A stretch of 64,000 bases of DNA from Thaumasiovibrio sp043421945 (GTDB taxonomy: Bacteria; Pseudomonadota; Gammaproteobacteria; Enterobacterales; Vibrionaceae), in NCBI GenBank assembly GCA_043421945.1, contig JBHOGO010000001.1:124001-188000 (forward strand), read 5' to 3'. Below are positions 8,016 through 16,427 of this stretch, in pieces. How positions within the stretch are numbered: position 1 is the first letter of the stretch; each line of letters begins with the position of its first letter. Made by a program: the position numbers and the translations under genes. The notes under the pieces were generated by a model, which made no database searches, was not told the origin of the DNA, and was given only the letters and a program-made list of their open reading frames with translations.

Positions 8016-8119
8016 CTTGTTTTTATAAAAAAGTCTGCTTTTTTACGTTTCACTTTGATTCTAAGGAAAACGAGAGAAAAACAGACATTTCTTTTCAGAC
8101 GCTGACCTCAGAGATATCG

Positions 8120-9226
8120 CTAAGGTAAATGAGGGCGAGCTAAGTATTCATGGCTCTGCATTTCGATCAGCCTCGAGCAACAACGTTCAAACTCAAAGGA
8201 TAAACGCCCACCAAGATACAGCTCAGGCAACGGTGATTGAGAAGAGATAATAAGCTTTACATTCCGCTCATAAAACTCATCAACCAGCGCGATAAAACGA
8301 CGAGCGACATCATCATGCTTTTCGCTCATCTGGGTCACATTTGAGAGTAAAACGGTATGATAGATACGGGCGATTTCTAGGTAGTCAATTTGGCTTCTCG
8401 CTGTCTCACATAACGTGTGAAATTCAAACTGAACCACACCATCACACTCTCTAATCGTCGCTAATTGGCGCTCATTGATCAGCACGTCCTGACCTGCTGT
8501 TGTCGGCTCAACACTCAGTTTCGCGAAGTATTCATCCATATTTTGCGCCGCTTTTAGGTCCAGCGGGTAATGGTAGATTTCTGCTTGCTCAAGCGTTCTT
8601 AATCGGTAATCTACCCCTGCATCGACATTCACAACCTCACAATGCGATTCAATCAATGCAATGGCAGGAAGGAAGCGGGCACGCTGTAATCCATTCCGGT
8701 AGAGATCATGCGGGGGAATATTTGACGTCGCAACTAAACATATTCCACGCTTAAAGAGGGCATCAAACAGCGTGGCGAGTAACATGGCATCGGTAATATC
8801 TGAAACGAAAAACTCATCAAAGCAGATGATGTCGGTTTCCCGCTTAAACTGATCCGCAACGGCTTCAAGAGGATCAGCTTGCCCTGAATGCTGTTGAAGC
8901 TCATGATGAACTCGATGCATGAAGCGATGAAAATGGGCTCGCATCTTTCTTTCGGTTGGTAAGCACTCATAAAACGTATCCATGAGATACGTTTTACCTC
9001 GCCCCACCCCGCCCCAAAAGTAAAGCCCTTTCGGTGGCGTAGCGACTTGCTGAACCTCAGGCTTAAAGCGTTTCCACCAACGTTCCTTCACCTCCACGGG
9101 TTCAATATCAGAGACTTGTAAGCGATGGTATAGGGCTTCTAATTGTCCGACGGCACTTGCCTGTGCTTCGTCAGCAAAAAAGTCTTCTCGCTGTAAATCT
9201 GCTTCATAACGCTGTTTGGGTGTCAT
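8120..9226 (-). CDS. zapE: ZapE, AFG1-like ATPase associated with cell division
   Basis: 368-residue AFG1/ZapE family P-loop ATPase; in E. coli ZapE acts on the FtsZ ring late in constriction. Walker A is WGGVGRGKT (71-79) and Walker B IICFDEFFVSD follows at about residue 135, with sensor and arginine-finger regions typical of the family further on (LVATSNIPPHDLYRNG). Length matches the family (about 370). Monocistronic and divergent from zapG across 143 bases that contain a 14-bp palindrome. About 265 bases separate it from rplM; apart from the rplM leader and promoter nothing coding is seen there. Confidence 0.93.
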   Translation of the reverse strand: MTPKQRYEADLQREDFFADEAQASAVGQLEALYHRLQVSDIEPVEVKERWWKRFKPEVQQVATPPKGLYFWGGVGRGKTYLMDTFYECLPTERKMRAHFHRFMHRVHHELQQHSGQADPLEAVADQFKRETDIICFDEFFVSDITDAMLLATLFDALFKRGICLVATSNIPPHDLYRNGLQRARFLPAIALIESHCEVVNVDAGVDYRLRTLEQAEIYHYPLDLKAAQNMDEYFAKLSVEPTTAGQDVLINERQLATIRECDGVVQFEFHTLCETARSQIDYLEIARIYHTVLLSNVTQMSEKHDDVARRFIALVDEFYERNVKLIISSQSPLPELYLGGRLSFEFERCCSRLIEMQSHEYLARPHLP

Positions 9227-9270
9227 ACCTACTCCATGTCACATCCTTATACAATCCAGTTTACCATGAG

Positions 9271-9284
9271 CATCGTATACGATG
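9271..9284. promoter_or_regulatory. 14-bp perfect palindrome in the zapE-zapG divergent region
   Basis: CATCGTATACGATG reads identically on both strands and is followed at once by TATAGT (9285-9290), a possible zapG -10. The position, midway between divergent starts, suits an operator, but no known regulator consensus is recognised. Confidence 0.4.
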
Positions 9285-9369
9285 TATAGTGACTCGATGA
9301 GCTATTGTACCCGAGTAGCTGCATATTAGCGGTGCTGAGGGTATTCACTTAAAGTCTTTAGGAGTATTT

Positions 9370-9876
9370 ATGACTTGGATTAATGCGCTTTTGTATTTTG
9401 TCGCTGGTGTGGCGATAGGTGCTCTCATTACTCGTATGCTAACCCGCAAAACGAAACAACAAAAAGATCTTCAGAAAGATCTCGATAAAACACGCTATGA
9501 ACTAGAGCAATACCGCCAAGAACTCGTTGACCACTTTGCACAAAGTGCAGGTTTACTTGACAACATTGCAAAAGATTACAGCAAGCTATACCAACACATG
9601 GCAAAAACCTCTACAGAATTAATGCCTAACTTGCCAGCTCAAGACAATCCATTTGCAGCAAGGATCAGCCATCTAACACCTGTTGAAGCTGATGAAAGTA
9701 ACAGTGAGGTTGAAACAGAAGAACCTAGCACTGAAGCAACGGCACCAAAAGATTATTCAAATGAAGCGAGCGGTCTACTAGAAGGCGATAGTTCATTGCC
9801 GAAAGACGCTAAGCCAAATGAAGCTAAGCAAGACACAGAAGAAGAGACAAAAATGCCGGCAGATAAAGCTAGCTAA
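9370..9876 (+). CDS. zapG: ZapG (YhcB/DUF1043), division and envelope-coordination protein
   Basis: 168-residue protein with one N-terminal membrane helix (about 2-21, INALLYFVAGVAIGALIT) followed by a coiled coil (about 28-70, KQQKDLQKDLDKTRYELEQY) and HFAQSAGLLDNIAKDYSKLY, the conserved DUF1043 core. In E. coli YhcB/ZapG links cell division and elongation with envelope synthesis. The C-terminal 70 residues are acidic, Glu/Thr/Ser rich and low complexity, as in vibrio homologues. The start is preceded by TAGGAG. No intrinsic terminator is seen before degQ, 90 bases downstream, so read-through is likely. Confidence 0.9.
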   Translation: MTWINALLYFVAGVAIGALITRMLTRKTKQQKDLQKDLDKTRYELEQYRQELVDHFAQSAGLLDNIAKDYSKLYQHMAKTSTELMPNLPAQDNPFAARISHLTPVEADESNSEVETEEPSTEATAPKDYSNEASGLLEGDSSLPKDAKPNEAKQDTEEETKMPADKAS

Positions 9877-9910
9877 TCGCACAAAGCTTTACCGACCTCT
9901 TGAAAAAGAA

Positions 9911-9938
9911 GGAACTAAACTCCAGTACATAAGTCATA
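9911..9938 (+). promoter_or_regulatory. Candidate sigma-E promoter of degQ
   Basis: GGAACTA (9911-9917), 16 bases, TCATA (9934-9938), close to the envelope-stress sigma-E pattern GGAACTT-N15/16-TCtaA. The predicted start at about 9943-9946 leaves a leader of only about 22 bases before degQ. DegP/DegQ-type proteases are known sigma-E targets in relatives; the assignment here is by motif only. Confidence 0.5.
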
Positions 9939-9962
9939 CAATCACTTGTGATACTGGAGTTT
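9917..9962 (+). promoter_or_regulatory. Inverted repeat occluding the degQ ribosome binding site
   Basis: AAACTCCAGTA (9917-9927) is perfectly complementary to TACTGGAGTTT (9952-9962), an 11-bp stem with a 24-base loop that holds a smaller TCAC-TT-GTGA hairpin (9942-9951). The 3' arm contains the degQ Shine-Dalgarno GGAG (9956-9959), seven bases before the ATG. A transcript reading through from zapG would hide this site, whereas one starting at about 9944 would lack the 5' arm. The pairing is seen in the sequence; the regulatory role is inferred. Confidence 0.6.
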
Positions 9963-9966
9963 ATTC

Positions 9967-11325
9967 ATGAAGAAAAAACCATTATTTGCAGTGAGCGCCC
10001 TTGTATTAGGTCTCTCTGGTCTATTCACCACTAGCTTCCCTGTACATGCAGCATTGCCTGCAGCGGTAAATGGACAAAACCTGCCTAGCTTGGCCCCAAT
10101 GCTGCAAGAAATCACCCCAGCGGTAGTGAGTATTGCTGTCGAAGGTAAGCAAATATCCCGTCAGCGCATACCTGAATCTTTCCGCTTTTTCTTTGGCGAT
10201 GAAATGCCCGAGGAACAGGTTCGTGAGCGTCCCTTCCGTGGGCTCGGCTCAGGCGTCATCATTGATGCAGAACAAGGCTATATCGTCACCAATCATCACG
10301 TCATTAATGGCGCTGATAAGATTAGAATTCAATTACACGATGGTCGAGAGTATGACGCAGAATTAATTGGCAGTGATGCCATGTCTGACATTGCGCTATT
10401 AAAAATGTCCGATTTCGAAAACCTCACTGAGATAGCCATTGCGAATTCCGATAGCCTAAGAGTCGGCGACTTTGCCGTGGCTATCGGAAACCCGTTTGGT
10501 CTTGGGCAAACCGTCACCTCAGGTATTATTTCAGCACTCGGTCGAAGCGGCCTTAATATCGAGAACTTTGAGAACTTTATTCAAACCGATGCCGCTATCA
10601 ACAGTGGTAACTCCGGTGGTGCTCTCGTCAACCTAAATGGCGAACTCATTGGCATCAACACTGCTATTTTAGGCCCCAATGGTGGCAATGTCGGTATTGG
10701 CTTTGCCATTCCATCCAACATGGCAGACAACCTTGTTCAACAGATCCTTGAATTTGGTGACGTAAGACGTGGCGTGCTTGGTGTTCAAGGTGAAGAACTC
10801 ACCTCAGAGATCGCAGAGGCGTTTGGCTACGAGACAAATCACGGCGCCTTTATTAATCGTGTTGTTCCTGACTCAGGAGCAGAAAAAGCAGGGATTGAAG
10901 CTGGCGACATTATTATCTCAGTCAATGGTAAGAAAATTCGCAGTTTTAGCGAGCTGCGAGCGAAAATAGCAACCATTGGGGCTGGTAAAGATGTCGACCT
11001 CGGTCTTTTACGTGATGGCAAAGAGCTATCAGTGACCGCCACATTAAAAGAATCGACACAAAATAGAGTCGCTGCGGACAACTTACACAGTGCATTAACT
11101 GGCGCAGAGCTCGTTAATAGCGAGGCTGGTGTTAAAGTGGATTCAGTACGAGAAGGCTCACCAGCAGCACGCTCAGGGCTCATTGCTGATGACATCATCA
11201 TAGGCGTAAACCGTAAAAAAATTAGTAACCTTGGGGAACTACGTAAAATCCTTGAAAGCAGTAACGGTGCTATCGCACTGAATATTCAACGTGATAACAC
11301 AAACCTCTTCATAATGTTGCGCTAG
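9967..11325 (+). CDS. degQ: DegQ, periplasmic HtrA-family serine protease/chaperone
   Basis: 452-residue periplasmic protease that degrades unfolded envelope proteins. A signal peptide ends at about residue 28 (FPVHA). The trypsin-like domain carries the catalytic triad His111 (TNHHVINGA), Asp141 (SDIALLK) and Ser216 (NSGNSGGAL); two PDZ domains follow (about 255-345 and 365-452). It has the shorter regulatory loop of DegQ rather than the long Q-linker of E. coli DegP. In vibrios this is usually the only soluble DegP/Q enzyme. A strong terminator lies 22 bases downstream, so degS has its own transcription start. Confidence 0.95.
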   Translation: MKKKPLFAVSALVLGLSGLFTTSFPVHAALPAAVNGQNLPSLAPMLQEITPAVVSIAVEGKQISRQRIPESFRFFFGDEMPEEQVRERPFRGLGSGVIIDAEQGYIVTNHHVINGADKIRIQLHDGREYDAELIGSDAMSDIALLKMSDFENLTEIAIANSDSLRVGDFAVAIGNPFGLGQTVTSGIISALGRSGLNIENFENFIQTDAAINSGNSGGALVNLNGELIGINTAILGPNGGNVGIGFAIPSNMADNLVQQILEFGDVRRGVLGVQGEELTSEIAEAFGYETNHGAFINRVVPDSGAEKAGIEAGDIIISVNGKKIRSFSELRAKIATIGAGKDVDLGLLRDGKELSVTATLKESTQNRVAADNLHSALTGAELVNSEAGVKVDSVREGSPAARSGLIADDIIIGVNRKKISNLGELRKILESSNGAIALNIQRDNTNLFIMLR

Positions 11326-11346
11326 CTGCCTATCCTATAGCGTCAT

Positions 11347-11386
11347 AAGTACTACCCAATAAATCCACTATTTGGGTAGTACTTTT
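11347..11386 (+). terminator. Intrinsic terminator of degQ
   Basis: A 13-bp perfect stem, AAGTACTACCCAA (11347-11359) with TTGGGTAGTACTT (11372-11384), ending in TTTT. One of the strongest hairpins in the window. Confidence 0.93.
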
Positions 11387-11532
11387 CTTCATTTCCCTTT
11401 AGATAATAAAACGCTTCTAAGCGTCACCGACTCCCCCTAACTCTCTGGTCTTATCGCATTTTTCCTACTTTTCCTTTTTAGGGAGTGCTATTCTCAGCGT
11501 TTTAGTGTCAACTTTTGTTTTCGGAGAGATAC

Positions 11533-12597
11533 ATGATTCGTTTTTTAGGGCGTTCGATTCTGCTCGGTGTCGTTACGGCAGCCGTATTGCTGATCGCACT
11601 TCCTGAGTTACGATCCACATCGCCTACGTTCTCTCTCCCAACCAGTGAGCCTGAACTCGCGCCTAAACACTCATTTAACTACGCCGTTCGTCGCGCCTCT
11701 CCCGCTGTTGTCAATATTTACAGTCGTCGCTACGACGCCAATAACCGCCTATCACTTAACACTGAAGGACTCGGTTCTGGCGTTATCATGAGTGATAAAG
11801 GGTTTATCGTGACCAACTATCATGTTGTAGAGCAAGCTGACCAAGTGGTCGTGGCACTACAAGATGGACGTATTTTTACCGCTCAGCTGCTAGGTAAAGA
11901 TCGCCGTACCGATCTCGCCGTGTTAAAGATTCAAGCTGACAACCTTCCTGTTATCCCCTTAAACAATGGGTATAACCCTGCCATTGGTGACGTCGTTCTT
12001 GCTATTGGTAACCCATACAATCTTGGTCAAACAACGACCTACGGTATTATCTCCGCAACGGGTCGCTCTGGATTAAGCGCATATGGCCGTCAAGATTTCT
12101 TGCAAACAGATGCTGCAATTAACAACGGGAACTCCGGTGGTGCCCTCGTCAATACGCGAGGGGAGTTGGTGGGTATCAATACGGCGTCTTTTCAGCAGGC
12201 CTATGATGTTGATACTTACGGCATCTCTTTTGCTATTCCTTATCAACTCACCGCCAAAATCATGGAAAAGCTTATTGCGGATGGTCGAGTAACGCGAGGT
12301 TATATCGGCATTGATGGCCGTGATGTGACGCCAGTGATGGCACACCTGTTTGATTCACAGCAGGTTCAAGGAATTATCGTAATGGGAATGGACCCCAATG
12401 GCCCAGCGACAAAAGCAGGCTTCAAAATACAAGATATCTTATTGGAGATCGATGGCGTTGCCGTCACAGGGAAGCGTAACGTCTTAGATATCGTCACCGA
12501 ATTACGCCCAGGCTCAGTGACTCCGATGAAAGTACTACGTGAAGGCGAAGTCATTACTCTGGATGTTACTATTGGTGATGTCCCATTTGAAGACTAG
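11533..12597 (+). CDS. degS: DegS, inner-membrane site-1 protease that activates sigma-E
   Basis: 354-residue membrane-anchored HtrA protease that senses misfolded porins through its PDZ domain and cuts the anti-sigma factor RseA, releasing sigma-E. One N-terminal membrane anchor (about 5-24), protease domain with His97 (TNYHVVE), Asp127 (RTDLAVLK) and Ser201 (NNGNSGGAL), and a single PDZ domain (about 255-350). The start ATG at 11533 follows CGGAGAG; an in-frame ATG at 11515 lacks support. The 145 bases between the degQ terminator and degS contain a 6-bp hairpin ACGCTT-CT-AAGCGT at 11411-11424 and nothing coding. Confidence 0.95.
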   Translation: MIRFLGRSILLGVVTAAVLLIALPELRSTSPTFSLPTSEPELAPKHSFNYAVRRASPAVVNIYSRRYDANNRLSLNTEGLGSGVIMSDKGFIVTNYHVVEQADQVVVALQDGRIFTAQLLGKDRRTDLAVLKIQADNLPVIPLNNGYNPAIGDVVLAIGNPYNLGQTTTYGIISATGRSGLSAYGRQDFLQTDAAINNGNSGGALVNTRGELVGINTASFQQAYDVDTYGISFAIPYQLTAKIMEKLIADGRVTRGYIGIDGRDVTPVMAHLFDSQQVQGIIVMGMDPNGPATKAGFKIQDILLEIDGVAVTGKRNVLDIVTELRPGSVTPMKVLREGEVITLDVTIGDVPFED

Positions 12598-12613
12598 CTA
12601 TACGACAGACATT

Positions 12614-12644
12614 AAAAAGGCTTGCTGATCTAGCAAGCCTTTCT
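12614..12644. terminator. Bidirectional terminator between degS and murA
   Basis: AAAAGGCTTGCT (12615-12626), loop GATCT, AGCAAGCCTTT (12632-12642). A- and T-rich flanks let it stop degS from the left and the mla-murA operon from the right. Confidence 0.92.
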
Positions 12645-12680
12645 TATTTCAAGCTGCCTAAGCAGCTAAAGCAATATCAT

Positions 12681-13937
12681 CTAGTCGCGAAAGCGCTCTA
12701 TCTTCATGCCTAAACCACGAAGTTTATCTTCGATATGCTCGTAACCACGATCAATATGGTAAATACGGTCTACGATGGTCTCGCCTTGAGCGATATTACC
12801 CGCGATCACGAGTGAAGCAGATGCACGCAAGTCAGTCGCCATAACTTGAGCACCGCTAAGGCCTTCAGTATCACCACAGATCACCGTGTTACCTTCAATC
12901 TCAGCGTGAGCCCCCATACGAATCAGTTCAGGAATATGCATAAAACGGTTCTCGAAGATCGTTTCAGTAATGATCCCTGTCCCCTTAGCAACAAGGTTCA
13001 GTAACGAAAACTGAGCTTGCATATCCGTTGGGAATCCTGGGTGTGGCGCAGTACGGAAATTCACGGCTTTAAGCTCGCGACCTTCCATATCGAGGCTTAT
13101 CCAGTCTTCACCTGATTCTACTTTCGCACCCGCCTCTTCTAGCTTAGCAATCGCAGCTTCTAGAAGATGAGGATAAGTACCACGACAAGTAATCTTGCCG
13201 CCTGATATTGCAGCAGCGACTAAGAAAGTTCCTGTTTCAATGCGGTCAGGCACGACGCTGTGACGACCACCACCCAGTTTTTCTACACCTTCGATGGTGA
13301 TAGTGTCAGTACCTGCACCCGTCACCTTCGCACCGATAGCATTGAGGAAATCAGCGGTATCAATAATTTCAGGCTCTTTAGCGGCATTTTCAATGATGGT
13401 CGTGCCTTCAGCTAAGGTCGCTGCACACATAATCGTGACGGTTGCGCCAACGCTTACTTTATCCATCACGATATGCGCACCTTTAAGGCGACCGTCAACG
13501 GATGCCTTAACGTAACCTTCTTCAAGGACGATCGTTGCGCCAAGCTGCTCTAAGCCATGAATATGAAGATCAACTGGACGAGCACCTATCGCACATCCAC
13601 CCGGAAGCGATACTTGCCCTTTACCAAAGCGAGCAACCAATGGACCAAGTGCCCAAATAGACGCACGCATTGTTTTCACAAGCTCATATGGCGCACACAA
13701 ATTATCAACGTTGCTGGCATCAACATGTACAGAACCGTTGCGACGCACTTTAGCTCCTAGTTGCTCTAATAGCGCCATCGTCGTATCGATATCGCGCAAC
13801 TTTGGCACATTCGCTACTTCAACCGGCTCTTCTGCTAGAAGAGAAGCAAAAAGAATAGGCAATGCCGCATTTTTTGCACCAGAAATTTCAACGTCTCCAC
13901 GTAGTGGTCCGCCAGTCTGGATTCTAAATTTTTCCAT
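12681..13937 (-). CDS. murA: MurA, UDP-N-acetylglucosamine 1-carboxyvinyltransferase
   Basis: 418-residue cytoplasmic enzyme that transfers enolpyruvate from PEP to UDP-GlcNAc, the first committed step of peptidoglycan synthesis and the fosfomycin target. The catalytic loop LPGGCAIGARPVDLH contains Cys115, so the enzyme is of the fosfomycin-sensitive type. The N-terminal GGPLRGDVEISGAKNAALPI (Lys22, Asn23) and C-terminal RGYEHIEDKLRGLGM are standard. Length is normal (419 in E. coli). It is the last gene of the mlaFEDCB-ibaG-murA operon, nine bases after ibaG. Confidence 0.98.
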   Translation of the reverse strand: MEKFRIQTGGPLRGDVEISGAKNAALPILFASLLAEEPVEVANVPKLRDIDTTMALLEQLGAKVRRNGSVHVDASNVDNLCAPYELVKTMRASIWALGPLVARFGKGQVSLPGGCAIGARPVDLHIHGLEQLGATIVLEEGYVKASVDGRLKGAHIVMDKVSVGATVTIMCAATLAEGTTIIENAAKEPEIIDTADFLNAIGAKVTGAGTDTITIEGVEKLGGGRHSVVPDRIETGTFLVAAAISGGKITCRGTYPHLLEAAIAKLEEAGAKVESGEDWISLDMEGRELKAVNFRTAPHPGFPTDMQAQFSLLNLVAKGTGIITETIFENRFMHIPELIRMGAHAEIEGNTVICGDTEGLSGAQVMATDLRASASLVIAGNIAQGETIVDRIYHIDRGYEHIEDKLRGLGMKIERFRD

Positions 13938-13946
13938 TACAACCTC

Positions 13947-14204
13947 TTAGGAAAGCGACATTAGTTTTTTGTCGCGAGCCCACTCTTCAGGGGTAAACGC
14001 TTTAATACTCAATGCATGAATCGCATTGCTCGCAATATGTGCCATAAGCGGCGCATAGATTGCCTGCTGTTTCTTCACTCGGCTCATACCGGCAAACATG
14101 TCACTAACAGCTATCACTTCGTAGTGGCTGCCATCACCTTTTACAATCACTTCATCTAACGAAAGAGTCGCTTGAAGGATCTGTTCAATCTCTGCTGTTT
14201 CCAC
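13947..14204 (-). CDS. ibaG: IbaG, BolA-family acid-stress protein
   Basis: 85-residue BolA-like protein (IbaG/YrbA). Family members bind monothiol glutaredoxins and [2Fe-2S] clusters; IbaG affects acid resistance and, in vibrios, cell shape and envelope. It has the typical small class-II KH-like fold signature GDGSHYEVIAVSDMFAGMSR, then QAIYAPLMAHIASNAIHALS. It is shorter than BolA (105 aa) and is conserved between mlaB and murA, which supports the name. It lies 25 bases after mlaB and nine before murA. Confidence 0.93.
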   Translation of the reverse strand: METAEIEQILQATLSLDEVIVKGDGSHYEVIAVSDMFAGMSRVKKQQAIYAPLMAHIASNAIHALSIKAFTPEEWARDKKLMSLS

Positions 14205-14229
14205 AACGCTGTCCTCGTTTTACTCTCTT

Positions 14230-14520
14230 TTATACCGTTGGTAACAGTCCTTCAGCATGGCTGAGGCGGAGCAAGGTTACTAATTGCTGCGGTGGGTTAG
14301 CAATTGTTAGCGTTCCCCCCGCTTTTTGATAATTCTGGGCTATATGTATCAACATAGCCATGCCCGCAGAGTCTACCCGAGTTAACTCGGATAGGTCGAG
14401 CACTACTGTAGATTGTTGAGGCATCTGTTGCTGCTGCTGTTGCCAAAATAGTGGCACGGTTTCACGGTCGAGTTCGCCATTGAGATAGAAAACGCCATCC
14501 CTTTCAACAACATCAGCCAT
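14230..14520 (-). CDS. mlaB: MlaB, STAS-domain subunit of the Mla phospholipid transporter
   Basis: 96-residue cytoplasmic STAS-domain protein that stabilises and activates the MlaF ATPase in the MlaFEDB inner-membrane complex. The STAS signature is VVLDLSELTRVDSAGMAML, and the conserved Ser-Ala-Gly turn is present. A run of glutamines (WQQQQQQMPQQ) is a local oddity. The start ATG 14520 lies inside the end of mlaC (8-base overlap) and fits family length; the open frame extends back to 14625 but would duplicate coding across mlaC. Confidence 0.9.
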   Translation of the reverse strand: MADVVERDGVFYLNGELDRETVPLFWQQQQQQMPQQSTVVLDLSELTRVDSAGMAMLIHIAQNYQKAGGTLTIANPPQQLVTLLRLSHAEGLLPTV

Positions 14521-15160
14521 TTTCTTCACCACCGTCTTGCTGGGCGATTGGTTTTGCGGCCAAGCGACGTAATTCATCGGCAACAACCTCTGCACCGCTG
14601 GTACGTAGCTTACTTCCCCACTCATTTTGCATTGTGTTAAGTAAGCTAATGCCTTCAGCTGTCATATCAAAGCCCAGCCATTGGCCTGTCTTTCTATTTT
14701 GACGCATCGCAAAATCAATACGAATCACAGGACGTTTAGGGTCAATAATCTCAACACGAACATTGAGGATAGTACGTCCATCAGGAATTGGTTTAGCCTG
14801 TTCGATAACGACTTCTTGCCCTTCGTACTGAGTCAGTACTTGTGCATACGACGCCACCATGTACTCCGTAAAAGCCTCCACAAATTCATCACGAACTTCT
14901 GGGCTCGTTTTTTGTAACTGAGGCCCTAGTACTTTATAAGCGGCATAACGCGTATTTACATAAGGCAAAAATGCTTCTTTTACAACAACACGTAGGTGTT
15001 CCGGATTTGATGCAATTTCATCTTGGTCATCACTTAAGCGTGCAAAGGCCACTTCGGCGACCTGATTCATCATGGTATATGGATTGGATTTATCCACTTC
15101 AGCATGTGCCACGATCGCCCAAAAGCTAAACATCACCACAGTCAATAAACGCTTCATCAT
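14513..15160 (-). CDS. mlaC: MlaC, periplasmic phospholipid shuttle
   Basis: 215-residue periplasmic protein that carries phospholipids between the outer-membrane MlaA complex and MlaFEDB. The signal peptide is about residues 1-21 (FSFWAIVAHA). The mature Tol_Tol_Ttg2 domain is full length, with LGPQLQKTSPEVRDEFVEAF and GISLLNTMQNEWGSKLR as family landmarks. Two consecutive ATG codons are possible starts, preceded by AGGA. It follows mlaD by seven bases. Confidence 0.95.
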   Translation of the reverse strand: MMKRLLTVVMFSFWAIVAHAEVDKSNPYTMMNQVAEVAFARLSDDQDEIASNPEHLRVVVKEAFLPYVNTRYAAYKVLGPQLQKTSPEVRDEFVEAFTEYMVASYAQVLTQYEGQEVVIEQAKPIPDGRTILNVRVEIIDPKRPVIRIDFAMRQNRKTGQWLGFDMTAEGISLLNTMQNEWGSKLRTSGAEVVADELRRLAAKPIAQQDGGEENG

Positions 15161-15167
15161 TTAATCC

Positions 15168-15641
15168 TTATTTTCCTTCACCGAGGCTATATAAGACCTG
15201 GCCGATCATATCTTCTAACACTAAAGCCGACTTAGTGTCATACAACGTATCACCCTCACCGAGCATATCAATATCATCATCAATAAACCCAGGATTGATC
15301 CCGATAAATTGCTCACCTAGCAGCCCTGCGGTCAATATTGATGCCGAACTTGTTTCCGGGAAGTACCCAGCATTACGGTTGATTTGCATTGTCACGATAG
15401 GAATAAAAGAGTTAGGGTCTAGTTCAATAGAAGCGACTCGCCCAACAACAACGCCTCCCACTTTGATAGGTGAACGGACTTTTAGGCCACCAATATCTGA
15501 AAACTCAGCTTTCAATGCATAAGAGTCACTGGACGAAAGTGATGTCACGTTCGCGACGTTAAAAACCAGTACTAACAAAGCAGCAATGCCTGCCAGCACA
15601 AAACCGCCGACCCAAAGTTCCAATTTTTGGTTCTGTTTCAT
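15168..15641 (-). CDS. mlaD: MlaD, MCE-domain subunit of the Mla transporter
   Basis: 157-residue inner-membrane-anchored MCE protein; six copies form the ring that passes phospholipid between MlaC and MlaE. One N-terminal membrane helix (about 8-28, LWVGGFVLAGIAALLVLVFNV), then the MCE domain (about 38-118, with IGGLKVRSPIKVGGVVVGRV and GLLGEQFIGI). The C-terminal tail is short compared with E. coli MlaD (183 aa), as in other vibrios. It overlaps nothing; mlaE ends four bases upstream. Confidence 0.95.
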   Translation of the reverse strand: MKQNQKLELWVGGFVLAGIAALLVLVFNVANVTSLSSSDSYALKAEFSDIGGLKVRSPIKVGGVVVGRVASIELDPNSFIPIVTMQINRNAGYFPETSSASILTAGLLGEQFIGINPGFIDDDIDMLGEGDTLYDTKSALVLEDMIGQVLYSLGEGK

Positions 15642-15644
15642 TAT

Positions 15645-16427
15645 TTAGTTCCCAAACATTAATGCTGTTAGTACAAAATCTAAGCCTAGAACGGCTAATG
15701 ACGAGTTCACCACCGTACGTGTTGTTGCACGGCTTAACCCTTCAGAAGTCGGTATCGCGTCATAACCATTGAATACCGCAATCCATGTCACGGTAATCGC
15801 GAATACAACCGCCTTAACTAAACTGTTACCGACATCATAGCCAAGTGATACTGAAGATTGCATCGACGACCAGAAGCTTCCATGGTCAATTCCCTTCCAA
15901 TCAACACCAACCAGCTGTGCACCGTAGATGCCGACCGTGATAAAAATAACAGTAAGCAGGGGCATTGCGATAACCCCCGCCCAAAAGCGTGGAGCAATAA
16001 CACGACGCAATGGGTCTACCGCCATCATTTCCATACTCGATAACTGCTCTGTGGCTTTCATTAGCCCTATTTCGGCAGTTAATGCTGAGCCTGCTCGTCC
16101 TGCGAAGAGTAGCGCGGTAACCACCGGCCCCAACTCCCTGAGCAGCGAAAGGGAAACCATTTGCCCAAGGCTATTTTCGGCACCGAAATCCACCAGCACA
16201 ATATAGCCTTGTAGACTAAGTACCATTCCTATAAATAGTCCGGAAATAGCAACGATAGCCATCGATAAAACACCAACGAAATAGAGCTGCTTAATCACGA
16301 GGGGGATCATCGTTCTAGGCTGCGGTTTACCGACTAATGCCCCCCACATGACGATAGAGGCTCGCCCTAGTGTCTGGCAAAATGCCAAGCTATTACGCCC
16401 TACTTTTGTCACATAATCAGCGATCAT
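15645..16427 (-). CDS. mlaE: MlaE, permease subunit of the Mla transporter
   Basis: 260-residue inner-membrane permease with about five to six hydrophobic helices. The family blocks SLLRELGPVVTALLFAGRAG, AEIGLMKATEQLSSMEMMAV and NGYDAIPTSEGLSRATTRTV are almost identical to E. coli MlaE. Start choice: ATG 16427 (MIADYVTKVGRN) gives the standard length and overlaps mlaF by 11 bases; the frame stays open to 16598, but that stretch lies wholly within mlaF. Confidence 0.96.
   Translation of the reverse strand: MIADYVTKVGRNSLAFCQTLGRASIVMWGALVGKPQPRTMIPLVIKQLYFVGVLSMAIVAISGLFIGMVLSLQGYIVLVDFGAENSLGQMVSLSLLRELGPVVTALLFAGRAGSALTAEIGLMKATEQLSSMEMMAVDPLRRVIAPRFWAGVIAMPLLTVIFITVGIYGAQLVGVDWKGIDHGSFWSSMQSSVSLGYDVGNSLVKAVVFAITVTWIAVFNGYDAIPTSEGLSRATTRTVVNSSLAVLGLDFVLTALMFGN

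Noticed and set aside
9917..9962. The degQ inverted repeat as a zapG terminator
   Set aside because: The stem is followed by TTTATTC rather than a real T-run, the loop is 24 bases, and the arm contains the degQ ribosome binding site; a weak terminator role is not excluded.
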